Origin: Phylloscopus collybita
Lineage: Eukaryota; Chordata; Aves; Passeriformes; Phylloscopidae
Length of the DNA stretch: 64,000 nt
Direction of reading: 5' to 3'
Assembly: GCA_027886175.1 (NCBI GenBank)
Contig: JAJNNQ010000018.1
Span: forward strand, 20,813,001 to 20,877,000
A model generated the notes under the pieces. It saw only the letters and a program-made list of their open reading frames with translations, was not told the DNA's origin and ran no database searches. The position numbers were made by a program, and so were the translations under genes. Positions 12,101 through 24,682 of this stretch are shown one piece after another; position 1 is the stretch's first letter; each line of letters begins with the position of its first letter.

Positions 12101-15100
12101 CTCTATGATTTGACCTAAGGAAAAAAATATGGACTGAATTCTACTAAGCACATTGCTGAAATCCAAATAGCAAATATTTGTCCATTTTTACAGCTTAGTA
12201 AACTTTATTGCCCATCTCATATTTAAAATTAGTATGAATAAAAGAGTTGATGAAGAATGCCTGTTTGCAGGCTGTTTACAGCTCCAGTTGCTGGTGGCTG
12301 GGCTTCACATGTTCTTTTCATTTTTTAATCCACCAGTAGAATACTAGGGAAACATCCAAATAGTCTTTGATTGTGGGAAAACACTCTTTCTGTGACGCAG
12401 GGATGTAACATCTATGCAGAGCCTTGGACCTGAACTTTTCTCTAGTTTGGCTGTGGATCCCAGACATGCTGCCTGGAATGCTTTCTGAAGTAAATGATTT
12501 CTTTTAATCCAAACATGTTGGGACATTTGGAGTGTCATGAGTCATTTGGAATAGATTCTCTCCAGTAGCTGTGATACTTGCATATATATGAATTATCAGA
12601 TCCTTGATTGTCAGAACAAACTGGTAATAGCTCAAGGAAACGAAAGATGCAAAGCAAAAGCAGTGTGTTGATTCCTGCTGGTTTTACTAAGAAGGGCACC
12701 TGTCCATCAGAGAAAGAGCTCTGAATGAACCTGGTGAACAATCTAGAGGTGGTGCCTCGTGAGCCTCATGCCCAGGACAGTAATGAACACCAATGGGCTA
12801 GTTTATTTTGCAATAGCTTCAGTGGAGGAGTTGCTTTCTTAATCTATTTACTTTGTTATCTACCACACTGGGCTGGTTTAAATTAAAAACTTCCATAATT
12901 TGTATTCATTTGGGGGGTTGTTACCAAGTGTCCAGTTGAAGTTGTGAAGACTTCAAAAGCTCAGCTGTCCAAAGCACCAGGCATGCAGTGTGCTCAAATA
13001 CAATTAAACACTTCCCAGTGATACTTTTCCATGTATCCACCCCAAAAGCAGCTGAGCACGTGTCAGCTCAGGAGTGTCACAGCACAGGCTGAACATTCTG
13101 CAGCTGTGGATGTGACCTGCACCAGAGCACAGAGCCTCTCTTCCTGGGCTGCTGGTGTTCTCCAGTCTGAAGGAGGGAGCAACCCACAGCAGACTCGAGA
13201 GGAAAAGCATATCAAAGCAGATGAGTAAGGATTACAATGAGGAGTCTGCTGAGAGTGATACAGTGTGAGGAAAGAGATACAAAGGGATGGGGAGCCTGAG
13301 GCTGGGGGTTGGTTGCCAGTACTGAGTGCTGAACACAGAGTTTTGGAGCCAGTTTTAGGCATCTTCATAATGCAGTACCAGAGAGCAGTGCTGTGTCACC
13401 CAGGGGCCCCGTGGCAGATGCTGAGTTGTGCTGCCACCATGGCTGTGCCCACCACAGCCGATCTCAAGAACTGGCCAGAAGCAAAAGCACTGCAGCGCTG
13501 GAGGGCATGGTGGGTCATCTCCCTGAGAGCTCCTGGGGCTGCTGCTCTCCTGTGGTGAGCGGGACCAGCAGGAAGGCCTGCTGTGCACAAGAGCTTTTGA
13601 TCCAGAAAAAGCATGTCCATGTATGAAAAGCCAGGAAGGACTGTCAAACAGAGATCCTGGCTTGCTCTAGAACCAGCACAGATGAGTCAGTACTGTGCTT
13701 GGGATAATTAATCCTGATGAAAAGCAGATGTATTTTAATGCATGCAGAACTTGAGCTTCTATATCTGCTCGATACTGCACCCATTCATTCATAACTTGGC
13801 TCCAGCTATGGTGCTGCATATCCCTGGACTCTGCTGAACTGCAAGCCTCTCACTGGATTTGCTGCACACACATTAGTTCCAGCAGTGAGGAGGGAACTTT
13901 AGCTAGACCATTTTGAAATATGAGTCTGACTCTAGATGAAATTTTTACCCAGACTTAGACCGAATAGAATTTTTTTCAGCTCTATTTCAGAGGTCAAATG
14001 GGATGTTGCAATGCCTAAGCCCTCTAAAGACTGCCTAATTTCATCCTATTGGGACAAGTCATATTTCAAAATCCTACATCTTGCTTTCCAGGCTTCAGTG
14101 TAACAAGGCTGGCTTTGGGCTAAGCAGGTGTATTATTCCTGCTTTTCCCAGTGGGAACTTCTGGGCTTTCCCCACCCAGTTTTCTTTACTCTGCCTGCCT
14201 TTCTCCTTCCTTGTCTCTGTCCTGTACACCTTGCTGACCTACATGGAGAAGAACTTTCCTAGTCAACAAGTATTCAGGAATCCTAAAGCCTATAGTAAAG
14301 GCAGGCAAGGATTCCATTCATTTACTTTTACATCCATTTAGACATACATCGAAAACAGGATCCTTCCAATCAGAAGGCCCTGTGTTGCTGTGAAGGCTTT
14401 CATCCTCGTTTTGCAAATAGAGAAACTGAGGCAGAGACATCAAATTATTTGCTTAAGAGTTTAAGGAGTTGGCAGCAGTCAGAGAAAAAGCTTCATGTGA
14501 CTAGAAGTTCCTACTTTAATTTTTAATTTTCCTACTTTAAATTTTAATTTTTAAACATCAATGCTGTCCAGCAAAAGAAAGAGGAAAAAAAAATAAGGGT
14601 CATTTACATATGGCAGAGCTAAACTTTACCTCCTCTCCTTGCCATCCTTAATGACTAGCTACCTTGTCATGGGTTCGAGTGAAGAATAAATGGTTATTCC
14701 GAAGCTTTGCACAGATTTGCTTTTTGAACACGGGAAAGTTATTATCCAGTACATTTTCTTCTGCTAAAAAGGGGGATAACAATTTCAAATAAACATCAAA
14801 TATTTCCAAATTCCTCATTTCCTTACCATCATTTCATAACATTTCAGAAGGATGTGCCACAATGTACTTAATGTGACAAACACTGAGGTAATCAAAAGAG
14901 GACAAATACCTTTACCCTGCTGTGCTTGACTTACTTCTTATATTTTCACGCACTAAAAGCGAACTAGAGTGATTAACAATCCTCTTAGCATTTTGTTTAA
15001 TTCCTTTGGTAACCTCAACTGCATTGAAGCAGGTAAGACATTTGCTATGAACTAGTTCACTAGGGAGATTCTCAGTTGCCTGCAGCTTCATGATGCTGCT

Positions 15101-16729
15101 TTCTCCTAGGTGTTGTGTTTTGATTTCTCTGACACAACTCTCATGACTGTTTACTCTCTTTTTCCAGCTTCTGGCCATCCTCACTGCTTTTTCTGTCACC
15201 TAGAGCTTGGCTCTGATCGGGAAGTGCCTTCTAGTTTTGTCCGCTATGTAGATGTGGAGTTTGACATGCCCACCACTTCTGCGTCCAAAGCCACCGTTCG
15301 CTCCATCTCTGTCGAGGACAAGACCGATGTGAGGAAATGGGTCAACTACTCAGCACACTACAGTTACAAGGTAAAACTGAGCAGGGCTAATCACCATGGT
15401 CACTTTGCATCTTCATTGTCTTGAAAAGTATGAGCAGACAAATAAATATCACGGACAAAAGAGGTGGGAATTTGGCACATGCCAGGCTGTGTGCAGTAGC
15501 TACCCACGTGCAGCTATTGATTCATTGCAAATAAGCAGTGGATTATCCCTCAGCAAAGATGGAATAAATTTGCTTGCAGTTGCCTGTGGAAGAGTGTGCA
15601 CAAAGCCAGCTCCTGGGGATTAGCTGATATGGAGAGTTTGAGCAGGGAGTTTTGCTGCTCTTCATAGTGGGAGTGCTACCTTGGGAGTCCTACTGCAGAC
15701 GAAAGAATCACATTTTTTCTCCATTTAAATATTTCTTCCTCCTGCCTGCCCTAAGGAGAGGGGCAGATATGAAAGTGCACTATGTATAATACCTGTCAAA
15801 ATATCTCAGTAAATTTGCGTGTTAGCTGAATACTCAGCAGAGAAATTGGCATCCTACCTTGCCTTCTTTGAGAGCAATGATAAGAGGTTCTGACAAGACT
15901 CTCATGGCAAATATTTTTACTGGTAATTTTAGTTGTATTTTTAGTAGTTTCTTAAATTCCCTGGAGATGGTATTTGATCTTCCTAAGTATCCCTTTTAAG
16001 AATTAAAACATTGGATTATTCCTGAGTTTTTGGAGATGTGGAAATTTAGAACCCGAACATAGATCCCCTTGGCCATGTCTCAGTACAAATTGGTATCTGT
16101 AGGCCAAAGCACCTCTGAGCCTGAGGACAGCAGGGAGTGTGCTGATATTTGAGATAGTGTTAGGCACTGCTTCAAGAAGCAGGGAGTTGGGTTTGATGAT
16201 CCTTAGGGGTCCCTTCAAACTCAAGATCATTTAAAAAATCTCTTTGCTTTATATATCAGTCTTTGCAGAATTTATAATTAAGGCTGGGTTTCTGCTGTCA
16301 CGTAAGAGGCCACCTATCATCTGCAGATTTGGTTCTGGGTTTGTATTCAGAGTACAGCTGGGAATGGTAATGAATATAAAATCGTGTGAGTTCTCTGCAT
16401 GACATTATCTCTTCCAGGAATTATTTCATGACACTGCTGAATTGTAGAACTGCTTAGATTAGACTGAAAATCCTTATAGTAAATAAAATCCAATTTCCCC
16501 AGATCCTCAGTCTATTTTTCCTCACAACACTCTCAGTTCACCAACAGTTTTTCACCTGAGCACAAGAACCATCACTGAGGAAGATTTGTGAATCTTTTGT
16601 TTTCCTTTCTCATTACAAATTTTCTTCCTCTTTTTCTTCTATCAGGTCGAAATAGAGCAGAAAAAAAGCTTGAATGAGGATCTGAAGGGAGAGTGTACTG
16701 CAAATGTCAATGAATGTGCTACACAGTAA
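7298..16729 (+). CDS. STON2: Stonin-2, C-terminal 707 residues (5' exons outside window)
   Basis: Coding join 7298..9133, 15168..15370, 16646..16729; the first base of the first codon lies in an upstream exon. Stonin-2 is a cytosolic clathrin adaptor that links AP-2 and Eps15/intersectin to synaptotagmin during synaptic vesicle retrieval. Numbering from the Met at 7336: a WVTF motif (28-31, AP-2 ear type), NPF motifs at 107-109 and 123-125 (EH-domain ligands), a stonin homology domain from about 221 (KDGWPMMLRIPEKKN) and a mu-homology domain from about 365 (EEITVDVRDEF), which continues through the second exon. The NPF motifs and the following GTF2A1 gene separate it from STON1, which lacks NPF and sits beside GTF2A1L. 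Splice sites are GT/AG and phases join without a shift. The last 27 residues are polar and lie beyond the folded domain. About 200 N-terminal residues are missing by comparison with mammals. Confidence 0.95.
7654..7710 (+). other. STON2: Paired NPF motifs of stonin-2
   Basis: Codons for NPF at 7654-7662 and 7702-7710, 16 residues apart in the contexts ATNPFLDE and PINPFSSFF. In the stonin-2 family, NPF tripeptides bind the EH domains of Eps15 and intersectin. Stonin-1 lacks them, so they support the paralogue assignment. Confidence 0.9.
9388..9478 (+). mobile_element. CR1 LINE 3' tail fragment
   Basis: The sequence ATGGTTTAGTGGTAGGC, then GTTGGACTTGATGATCTTA, then a TTTTCCAA and TGGTTCTGTGATTG ending, matches the typical 3' end of avian CR1 retroposons in order and orientation. 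Only about 90 bases remain and no ORF2 is present, as expected for a heavily 5'-truncated, decayed copy inside the STON2 intron. Confidence 0.8.
14508..14555. repeat. Local 22-bp tandem duplication
   Basis: The unit CCTACTTTAATTTTTAATTT is followed directly by a near-identical second unit, giving an AT-rich two-copy tandem repeat. Confidence 0.6.
15168..15370 (+). CDS. STON2: STON2 penultimate coding exon (end of mu-homology domain)
   Basis: The acceptor is TTTTTCCAG and the donor is AAG/GTAAAA at 15371. It enters in phase 1 and leaves in phase 0. It encodes ASGHPHCFFCHLELGSD through RKWVNYSAHYSYK, the last strands of the mu-homology domain and the part of stonins that is very highly conserved. 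Ending in phase 0 lets it splice in frame either to the STON2 terminal exon (16646) or, in principle, to GTF2A1 exon 2 (42038). Reading on past the donor gives 18 further codons (VKLSRANHHGHFASSLS) before a stop. Confidence 0.95.
15371..16645 (+). other. STON2: Last STON2 intron
   Basis: GTAAAA donor and a pyrimidine-rich TTTTTCTTCTATCAG acceptor. It contains a CR1-like tail at about 16160-16235 and nothing else that I recognise. Confidence 0.85.
16160..16235 (+). mobile_element. CR1-type 3' tail fragment
   Basis: The phrase AGTTGGGTTTGATGATCCTT, then AGGGGTCCCTTCAAACTCA, matches the GATGATCCTT-AGGGGTCCCTTCCAACTC ending of a CR1 subfamily. The subfamily differs from that of the copy at 9388. 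Only the tail is clear; sequence back to about 16050 may belong to the same copy. Confidence 0.65.
16646..16729 (+). CDS. STON2: STON2 terminal coding exon
   Basis: The acceptor AG is at 16644-16645. The exon starts in phase 0 with VEIEQKKSLNEDLK and ends ECATQ-TAA at 16727-16729, 27 residues. The join SYK-VEIEQ continues naturally from the mu-homology domain. The tail is polar and probably unstructured. Some mammalian stonin-2 isoforms, as I recall, end in a different, hydrophobic sequence, so alternative 3' ends are possible; this exon is inferred from splice signal, frame and stop position. Confidence 0.85.
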   Translation, partial: VEIEQKKSLNEDLKGECTANVNECATQ

Positions 16730-17152
16730 AGGAAGATCAGTCTGCAAGTCCCAAGAGGGGTGGTCAAATTCCAGACCTGGAAGAAAGGACTTGCAAGGGT
16801 TGGGTGTTTTTCTTTCAAAAAAATTAGGGACTACTACTTTAAAAATAATGCTCTGAAGAGTATAATTTTTTTTCTTTGTGATGATCCATACTTTGAGAAG
16901 AATGTGGTCAGTAATTTGTTTGGAGGGGATCCACGGGCTTTTGCTGGAATGGTAAAAGTACAAATGTACAGTCAAGCCTGTCTTTTCTGCCTTTTCACCA
17001 TTTAGGTTCTGCACTCAAGTATGGTCTGGCAACCATCACAGCCACACCAGAAAATAGCCTTTATCTCACAATCTTGCCCTCCCACATGAAGCATTTTGTT
17101 TCAATGCCTTTTGGTTTGGCCATTCACTGAACTACTTCCTTCAGAACTGCCA

Positions 17153-17158
17153 AATAAA
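17153..17158 (+). terminator. STON2: AATAAA poly(A) signal, proximal candidate for STON2
   Basis: Canonical AATAAA 424 bases after the STON2 stop codon. It would give a short 3' UTR. Confidence 0.45.
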
Positions 17159-19127
17159 ATTCAGGGAGGATCAAATGAAAAATTATATAAAATCTCTCTT
17201 CTGAAACGGTCCACAGAATGAAAACCCTGAGGATCATTCTGAAGAGTCAACACACTCTGCATCTTAAACAAAGAGAATGGTCTCTGTGTTTAAGTAGATG
17301 AACTACAGACAGGAGAGCTGATCACAGAGCTGTTCCTCTGTTCAGCCCTTCCTGTCCCATCCCTCGAATGACAGCATGTCACTGTGCACATTTTCACAGG
17401 GTTTGCACAGGTTACAGGAAAGCCTCTGCAATTTCTTTAAATTTTTACTTTGTAGTCTGAGCCGTTCTGGTATCTTGACTGAACATGGTCGTGGCTGCTA
17501 GCAATAGGGAATGTGTGTTACAATAGTGGAGGTACCAGAGGGACTTTGCTGAGATTAGATCATTCCTGCCTAGAAAGGTATTTAAGGGAAAAACATGGGG
17601 GTTTAGTTTTGGGTTTGGGGTTTTTTTGTATGTTTTCTTGGATGGGTGAAATGGGTGGTTATTGAAAATGTCAGAACACCATTACTTTAACAGACAATGT
17701 TGTTTGTTTTCCTGAAAATCCTTGGAAGTCTGTCTAGCACTATATTATTTTCATGTTCTATCTTGAACCTACCTTATAAGTAACTTATATCTTTATAATA
17801 CTCCCATTAACTGGGCCCCAAAATTAATAAGCTTCTATCATGGAGATTTTTTTATCCCCACTTAACTGGAAGTAATAGCAAGTCTTAAAACCTCTTTCTA
17901 AATAAAAATGCAGAAGACATAACTCACTTACTTACACATATTTTCAGATAAAACAGTGTTAAGAGTACCCATTTTTAGTTGTTTCTATGGCTTGTGTAAT
18001 ATTTTGTCTCGTAATGTTAAATGTAAAGTAAGTAATTTATTAAATCGTTTATCTTTTGAAAGGTTACTACTGAGTACAAAGTACACATTTGGAAAACTTT
18101 GGCAATATAATTTAAAATCATAATGAAATGAAAGGGGTTTTATAAATTTATTTCATTTTACATTTAATATAAAAAAATAATACACTCTTGATTTACCACT
18201 TTCACTGTGACTCCTATAAAAATGACTACAATGTTAAAATCCCAAATAAATAATGAAATTAATTTCTTTGAGTCTGAAACTGGTAGTGGTAGACTTTAAA
18301 ATAAATTGTAGGGAACTTATAAATGCCTTTTTTATATGCACCTACATTTCAAGCTTGCATCACCCTAGCGACACATACTTACACAGATACACCACTTTCA
18401 AATATGTAAAGTTCTTCTGGGACTCACTAACAAGCTTGTAATGCTCCATTGCAGGTCGCCTTTCTGGGCCCAGGATGCTCCTTGGAGCACACCAGTTAAT
18501 ACTAAGCATTTGCAACATCTCTCTGTAAATGGAAGAATGCTGTTAACTTTTATAAAAAATTTTGAGATCAATGGATTAAAATTTCTATTATTAATGATAA
18601 CTTGTATACATTGTGAAGTATCTGAGAGCAGGGTGCTGAATTTTTGACTGATTCTCAGCTCTGGCACAGGCTGGCTGTGGTGAATTGCATGGCAACTCCT
18701 CTACAAAATTCATTCCTGTTCAAAGGCAGTCAAAAAAATTCTGGGTGATCTTCCTGCTTTTCACTCCAGCTCCTAATGTACAGTTTCTGAAATCCCACCA
18801 TCAAGAAATAAAAAAAAAAAAACCAAAAAACAAGCTGAAGCAGTGCTGAGATGTTACTGAGGAAATGTGAGAATGTTTTGTGAAAGAAATGGAGATTTTC
18901 TACTCTGACCTGCAGGCTCAGTGTCTGATTTTTTTGCCTTTTGCCCCTCAGCTCATGGAAACACAAATATGTAATACAGGTTAGCAAAGTTATGTTGTAC
19001 ACCTTAAGAGGGGAGAAAATAACAGGAATATAGTTTTCCATCGCTGATGAATTGTTAAACTATTCAGCCTCTATCATCCTTGCAGCACAGAACAATCTAT
19101 ATTCCAGAAGCTGAAAGATAAACATAT

Positions 19128-19204
19128 TGGATTTACTTAATTTCTTTACTTAATTTCTTTATGGATTTACTTAATTTACTTATGGATTTACTTAATTTCT
19201 TTAC
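19128..19204. repeat. Minisatellite-like (GGATTTACTTAATTTCTTTA)n
   Basis: Three to four degenerate copies of a unit built from GGATTTACTTAATTTCTTTA sit head to tail. They are AT-rich with no coding meaning. Confidence 0.8.
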
Positions 19205-20816
19205 CACTTCATCACTGGTTTGTTTGTTTTTTGATTTTTTTTTTAAATTCAGAATTGACTAATGACAAAACCTGATTCTCAGCTTTCTAGTGTAGTTGTA
19301 CACAGAAGTATTTCTTTCAGTCATCATGAATTTATGCAGGTAAAACTGGAAAAGTGTTCTGGTTTATAGGAAAGCTATTTTAATCCATTCTCATCTCCAG
19401 GGAGTGTTTTTAGATGTACCTGCTACTGAATTTTCAAGAGTTTAGGATAAATACCTCAGCCAGAATTTCAAAATACCTTATTTCCTAAGGACTGGAGTAA
19501 GTAGTTTGATTTTTCAAAAGAGTGCTAGTAACCAAAATCTTTAGTAAGTCTTTTGTTAGTGTCACCAGGTGCCTCAATTCTTTTTTCAGTCCAGCACCAT
19601 TATGAGCATGGAGAATTTGAACACTGGGATCCTAAGTGTCCTTACTGAGGTTTCCACTGGTTTTTATTGATTAAATAGTTCCAATTTTTCAGTGTTGCAC
19701 ACTGTCAAATATGTACTTTATGTACATATACTCTTCACCCATGTGAGTATAGTACTAATTTGAACAGACTGTGGATTGGAGTGAAGGGAAAAGATCTGAG
19801 AAGTTTGTGAGTTTGAAAGTAGCAGAAATTATTTCAATATAAGCAGTGCCTGTAGTGGGGATGATTCTTTTTTATCATGTGGAAAAATCTCTCTGACTAG
19901 TTCATGCAGGAAATGTGCCTTCAAGGTAAGCAGACGTTTACTCCCTGAAGCGATTCTCACTTTCAGTCCCCTTTCTATTTCTCATTATGATTTTAATAGT
20001 TGTCCTGTGGAAGACTTGAGATATTGTATGGAATTTTGCCTAGAAACATAAAGTGTCTTTAATCACAAGGGGGAAAGATGAAGAAAATCTCCAGGCAGCT
20101 GAGCTTATTTTAGTTAATGTCTCTTACATTTATTAACTATGGACACTCTGCTAGAAAAGTAAAATGGGTGAATTCAGATGAGAAATACTAAAACTGACTG
20201 ATGTTATTTTTGTTCTTTCTTTTATTTAGATTTAAATTTAGTCAATCTATGAAGGAGTCAGATATAGCAGTATCATTACAAACACTGCAGAAATAGTTTT
20301 CCTTCTCTGGTGGGTTGCTGGCTGACAGTTACTTGACAGGATGTCCAACACCTGTCCACATTATTTAGTAGCTGCTAAAACTCCTTCTTGAACAGTCACC
20401 TCCCAGGACAGAGAGCAATTGCATGCAAAAGAGCATGAAAGCAAGTGGAAAAGGTGTATAAAGTTCAGCCTGGAGGTGCGTGCTCTTTTGCTTGCATAAA
20501 ATTCTCAGTAATTTCCTAGGCCCTTCAGTGAACTAATCAAGTCCTTGATAGGTAACCTGTGTTCCAGATGGTGAAGAATTTCTTTCAGTGACTCTTAACT
20601 GTTTGTGTGCATAGCTGTACTAATCTCTAGAACTGAGCAGCACAAGAATTTGCAGCACACAAAGATCACTTATGGATGAAGTACTTACCGTGTTCTGCCA
20701 CTGAAGTTAAATCTACATCATGGCACGTCCAAGATACAAAATTTTGTGTGATAACATGCACAGCTGTTCCTAATGTTCCTGTTTTGTTCAGTCAGCCAGC
20801 CACCCCTCATACATTT

Positions 20817-20865
20817 AGCCATCCATCCTCCCATCCATCCTACCCTCCCTCTCTCTCCATTTCAT
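20817..20865. repeat. CCATCCT-rich pyrimidine repeat
   Basis: Degenerate CCATCCATCCTCCC and CCTACCCTCCCTCTCTCTCC units form a low-complexity pyrimidine tract on the + strand. Confidence 0.7.
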
Positions 20866-21051
20866 ACTTGCAATTCATTCTTTGCACTATTGACATTGAT
20901 TGGTTTAATTATTATTTTGTAACATGTTCCTACCTTTTTATTTTGTAAAATAAGTCTATACACTGGCTAACTTTGTAGAAGTGGTTTATTTTTTTTCTTT
21001 ACATCAGTTGAAACGGGATGTTGTGTTTTGTTTAAACGACATGAAAACTTA

Positions 21052-21057
21052 AATAAA
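21052..21057 (+). terminator. STON2: AATAAA poly(A) signal, distal candidate for STON2
   Basis: AATAAA within AAATAAATGT, the last such hexamer before sequence with no further sign of a transcript. It would imply a 3' UTR of about 4.3 kb. Confidence 0.35.
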
Positions 21058-22501
21058 TGTTAAGATGAAACAGCATATCCACATTTTCACTGTGAAATTG
21101 AAGTCATATGTGCTGTATATTCTGATAAATCAGAGGTCTTGAATTCAGAAGAGGAAAGGGAATATTTTGAATGGCATAAAGGACAACATAAATTAGAAGT
21201 AATGGGACTACATACAGAAAAGAGATTACTTCATTTGATCATGCAAGTTGAACAACAGACTGCAAAGGAAGTGGAGCAGCCTTAGAGCTTGAGCCACATA
21301 ACAGTTTGGAGTAGTACTAACATCATATGCAAGATGGCCCAGCATTTGAACAAATCCATCCTGAAACAAAGTAATTGAGGATTGAAGCCTCTGCTCAGTG
21401 GTCTCTTTGAACACTAAAACTAGGAGTACATGAAAGGATGGTTATCTTCCTGTGATTGGAATGTTTGTTTGAAAAGCAAGTATAAGGTCTAAAGTATGTA
21501 GAGTCCTCTGCTATGATTCTCTGTGTTCTTTCAAAGTTCAGTAAGCCATGTGTCATTTCATACATCTTGCCACTTTTCTCAGAGTCACTGAGACCCACTT
21601 CAGTCTGTTGTTTTTCTCAAAAGCATTCCTTGTATCAGACGGAAGAGCTAGACACTTCTCTTGGCCAAATAAAATCAGATACTCATCATAAGGGCTGTTC
21701 AGAGTATTGCTCTGAGCTCAGTTCAACAGTAAGCCAACCATTTTAGAGTATCAGAAAATGGAAGTACACAAGGTACAATGCCTCATATTTGTTATTTAAG
21801 AGTAAATCAGGTCAGCCAGAAGAAACAAGGAAAGTTAAGATTCAGGGGCTGCTAGTACTAACAGGTTTTTTACTACAATTCAGATACTCAGTGACTTTTG
21901 GAAATGAACGTATAAAATTGGGAGGGTAGGATTTTTTTAACCCTGATAGCTTGCTAATATGCATAATGTTTTTAAAAAGAAAGACTTAAAAAAAATTAAA
22001 ACCAAGGAGCTCAAAGTTCCTTGGCAATAGTGTAGTCCTTCGATATAAGCCAAAATAACATCCTGTAGGAGATGGGGAAATCAGTGCCAGTGCAACGTGT
22101 ACCCAAGCAAAAGGCATCACTAGAATGAGATAGCACAATTTGGAGAGGAAAAAAGAGTTTTCTTTCAGTGCCCTTAGTTGCCATGATTGCCCACCCTGAC
22201 TAGTCCAGATATGTTGTAAATTTTTAAGACAAAAAGTGCTGAAGGTCAGCTGGAGATGAAACAAAAAATGGAGGAGCAGCCCACTTTTTCAGCTTAGGTG
22301 AAGGTGTGGGTCACAGTAAATGTGTCTGAAACATGAAGTGCTTCAGTCCCAGAAAAAACTCTTGTCCTTTTGGTTACAGTATCAGAAGCCTAACACCCAG
22401 GGGAGTGCTGGTGGCAAAGTGGGATAGGCTGAAGTTACAATCTCAGCAGAGAAAATTGTATGCTAATACCTCATGAAGCCCTGTGGCAAGTTAGGAACTA
22501 T

Positions 22502-22503
<2 letters not shown>

Positions 22504-22562
<59 letters not shown>
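22504..22562 (+). repeat. Poly(A) run of 59 bases
   Basis: An uninterrupted run of A from 22504 to 22562, followed by GTGACTTGGGG. A similar GTGACTTTTGG occurs at 21891, about 610 bases upstream, and could be the other half of a target-site duplication around a retroposed insert. No recognisable gene lies between them. The length may also be a consensus artefact. Confidence 0.95.
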
Positions 22563-22564
<2 letters not shown>

Positions 22565-24682
22565 GACTTGGGGAGTCCCAGTCTACAAATACTGATCTTG
22601 GGAACAAAGGAACAACAACTGTAAAAATTAATATGAATATTATGACAGAGTGTAAGACTGTTCTATTTGAACAAATAGAATTAGATTTGGATCTGAACCA
22701 CATTGTCAAAATCAGCTCTCAAATTGTTCAGGGCCAGCAGATACAGCATGATGAAATTTTGAGATGACTGACATTTCTGCTTGGTAAGTGGGGGTCTGTG
22801 GTATGGGTCCTACCTGGAGAAATGAACCACAGATTAGAAGAACAAGGCACTTGGCTGCGTGCTCACACTCCATGCATTCTCAGAAGTGAAGGGACTGTTG
22901 CTCTCTAGTGGTTACTTCCAGGCTCTTGCCTGGACTACTGACCTGCTGCACCAAGCAGCCTCAATGAATCACAAGTCTCACTGGTTTTCAAGATTGAACT
23001 CCATGCAGAATTTGGCCCGTTGCAAAGCAGCTGGATCTCAAAATTGGGTGTAAGAGTTGACTACCTCAACTGATTCCATGTTTCACTGAGAAAAGGACAA
23101 TAGATGAATTAATTTTTCAGTGGTGTTGACTAGCCTTTTCACCCAAGTAGTCCTTACCTGTTTGCACACTCATGCACATACTCAGTTTAAATTTACATCC
23201 ATAAAGTACTTCAAATACCTCCAACAAAAAATGCTGTTATAAGATAATGTTTAACTATTGTCTATAAAAAACAAAAGCATTTGTGTGTATTGTATAGGCG
23301 TGCAAGGATATACACAAATATGCATTGATGGAAAGAACAATTCGGCAAAAAGGTTTGACTTTTTTATTTTTTGGACACTTTTAAAAGAGACAGCCACTCC
23401 CCACCACCCTGAGGTAAGCCACTGTGGCTCAGACCAAGTCTGAGCAGCCAAGTCCACTACTCCTATCTGGTCAACCCCCATGCAGCTGCTGCCTCATTCT
23501 GGAAGTACAAAATTCCCAGAAGCTCTCATAAATTTGTGTGAATGATGTCTGCAAATACCAACTGCTCCTGTATGTGACCCAAACTACCACAGTTCTATAC
23601 AGCCAAGTCCAGCGTGGGTTTTCAAGCCAGGTATTCCCCTACTCTGCCTCTCTTGAGGATTCCAACCTGCTGCTGTGCTCACAATGAGCATTGTGTACTG
23701 TAAAGCTGTGCACTTGTCAGAACACTGCACTGCTGGGAAGTGAAGGGGTTTGGGATCCCTTTCTCCTCCTTGTTTGATGATACCTAGAGCATCTGTACAG
23801 AGGTGGAGGTAATTAAAGACTGAAAAGAAGGATTGAAGACTTTGAGGGTTTAGAGTACTGACCAGGTTTGTCAATCCTTGACTGCAGTTTATGAAATTCT
23901 GTTGAGTATATTATGGAAATAGTCCTTGGAGCAGGAATTAGACACCAGACCTACCCTTTCCCTCCATCCAAATGGTCTTCTCTTTTGAGCTCCCTGAACC
24001 TAGAAGGCCTGTTGCCCAGTGAAAGTACTTAATAGGATAAATAATAGCACCATTTGAGGTTAGTTCCTTATGTGTTTGCTGAGGTGCTATGAAAATGGAA
24101 CTGTTTAAATATATCCTTACCCTGTATTTTCTAAGAAACAAGTTGTTACAAAAGTATTCTTCCAGAAAAAAAAATTCTTTCTGTATTAGAGCCTGGCACA
24201 AATACTACTATATTCCTTTAAATAATAGGGACAGTTTTCTTTCCCATCTCCAAAAAAGCACGTGACAATCAGTTTCAATCTCTCCTGAAGTAGTTTCTTG
24301 CCTAAATCTTAGGTTTAAGAAAATTGTGTATTTGTTACTAATTTTCAGCTTGCATTAACCATTTAGTATTTACCATGCATTGAATCTACATTCATAGGAG
24401 TTACAGCCAACAATCATTTTTTTCAACGCAAGGGCTACTGGACAGTTTTAGCTCAAAGAAGGAAATTTTCAAAGTGTATTTCTCTGATTTGTTTTGTGCT
24501 GGGGTTACTATACTGCCATAGGAGTTCTGCCTCCCTCTTGTGGCTACCTTTTTTACTTTCAGCTTGGAAAAGAAACATTCACAGTGCAGCCATGATCAGA
24601 GTTCCTTACAATTGCCTTCCTGATATAAGTCTCCTCCTTAAGTTTAGTTTAAAAAGCCCCATTATGTCTGGATTCTCCTATA

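Larger units (their letters stand above)
9134..15167 (+). other. STON2: STON2 intron between large and penultimate coding exons
   Basis: GTGAGT donor and TTTTTCCAG acceptor. It contains one CR1 tail (about 9388-9478). The stretches 11400-11900 and 13030-13640 are relatively GC-rich and carry several overlapping open frames on both strands, but no frame resembles a known protein and none has a splice context. A 22-bp local duplication lies at about 14508-14555. I see nothing else I can name. Confidence 0.85.
16730..21090 (+). other. STON2: Probable STON2 3' UTR (end uncertain)
   Basis: AT-rich non-coding sequence follows the STON2 stop. AATAAA hexamers at 17153-17158 and 21052-21057 (also near 17900 and 18243) are candidate poly(A) signals. 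Which is used cannot be told from sequence, so the transcript may end as early as about 17.2 kb or as late as about 21.1 kb. The stretch contains a TTACTTAATTTC-type tandem repeat (about 19128-19204) and a CCAT-rich run near 20817, with no coding sequence that I recognise. Confidence 0.45.

Noticed and set aside
13004..13647. GC-rich stretch with many overlapping frames
   Set aside because: Same pattern as at 11.4-11.9 kb; nothing recognisable, most likely intron DNA of higher GC content or an unrecognised repeat.
16613..17014. 133-codon - strand frame over the STON2 terminal exon
   Set aside because: Antisense to a well-supported exon and 3' UTR; no domain.
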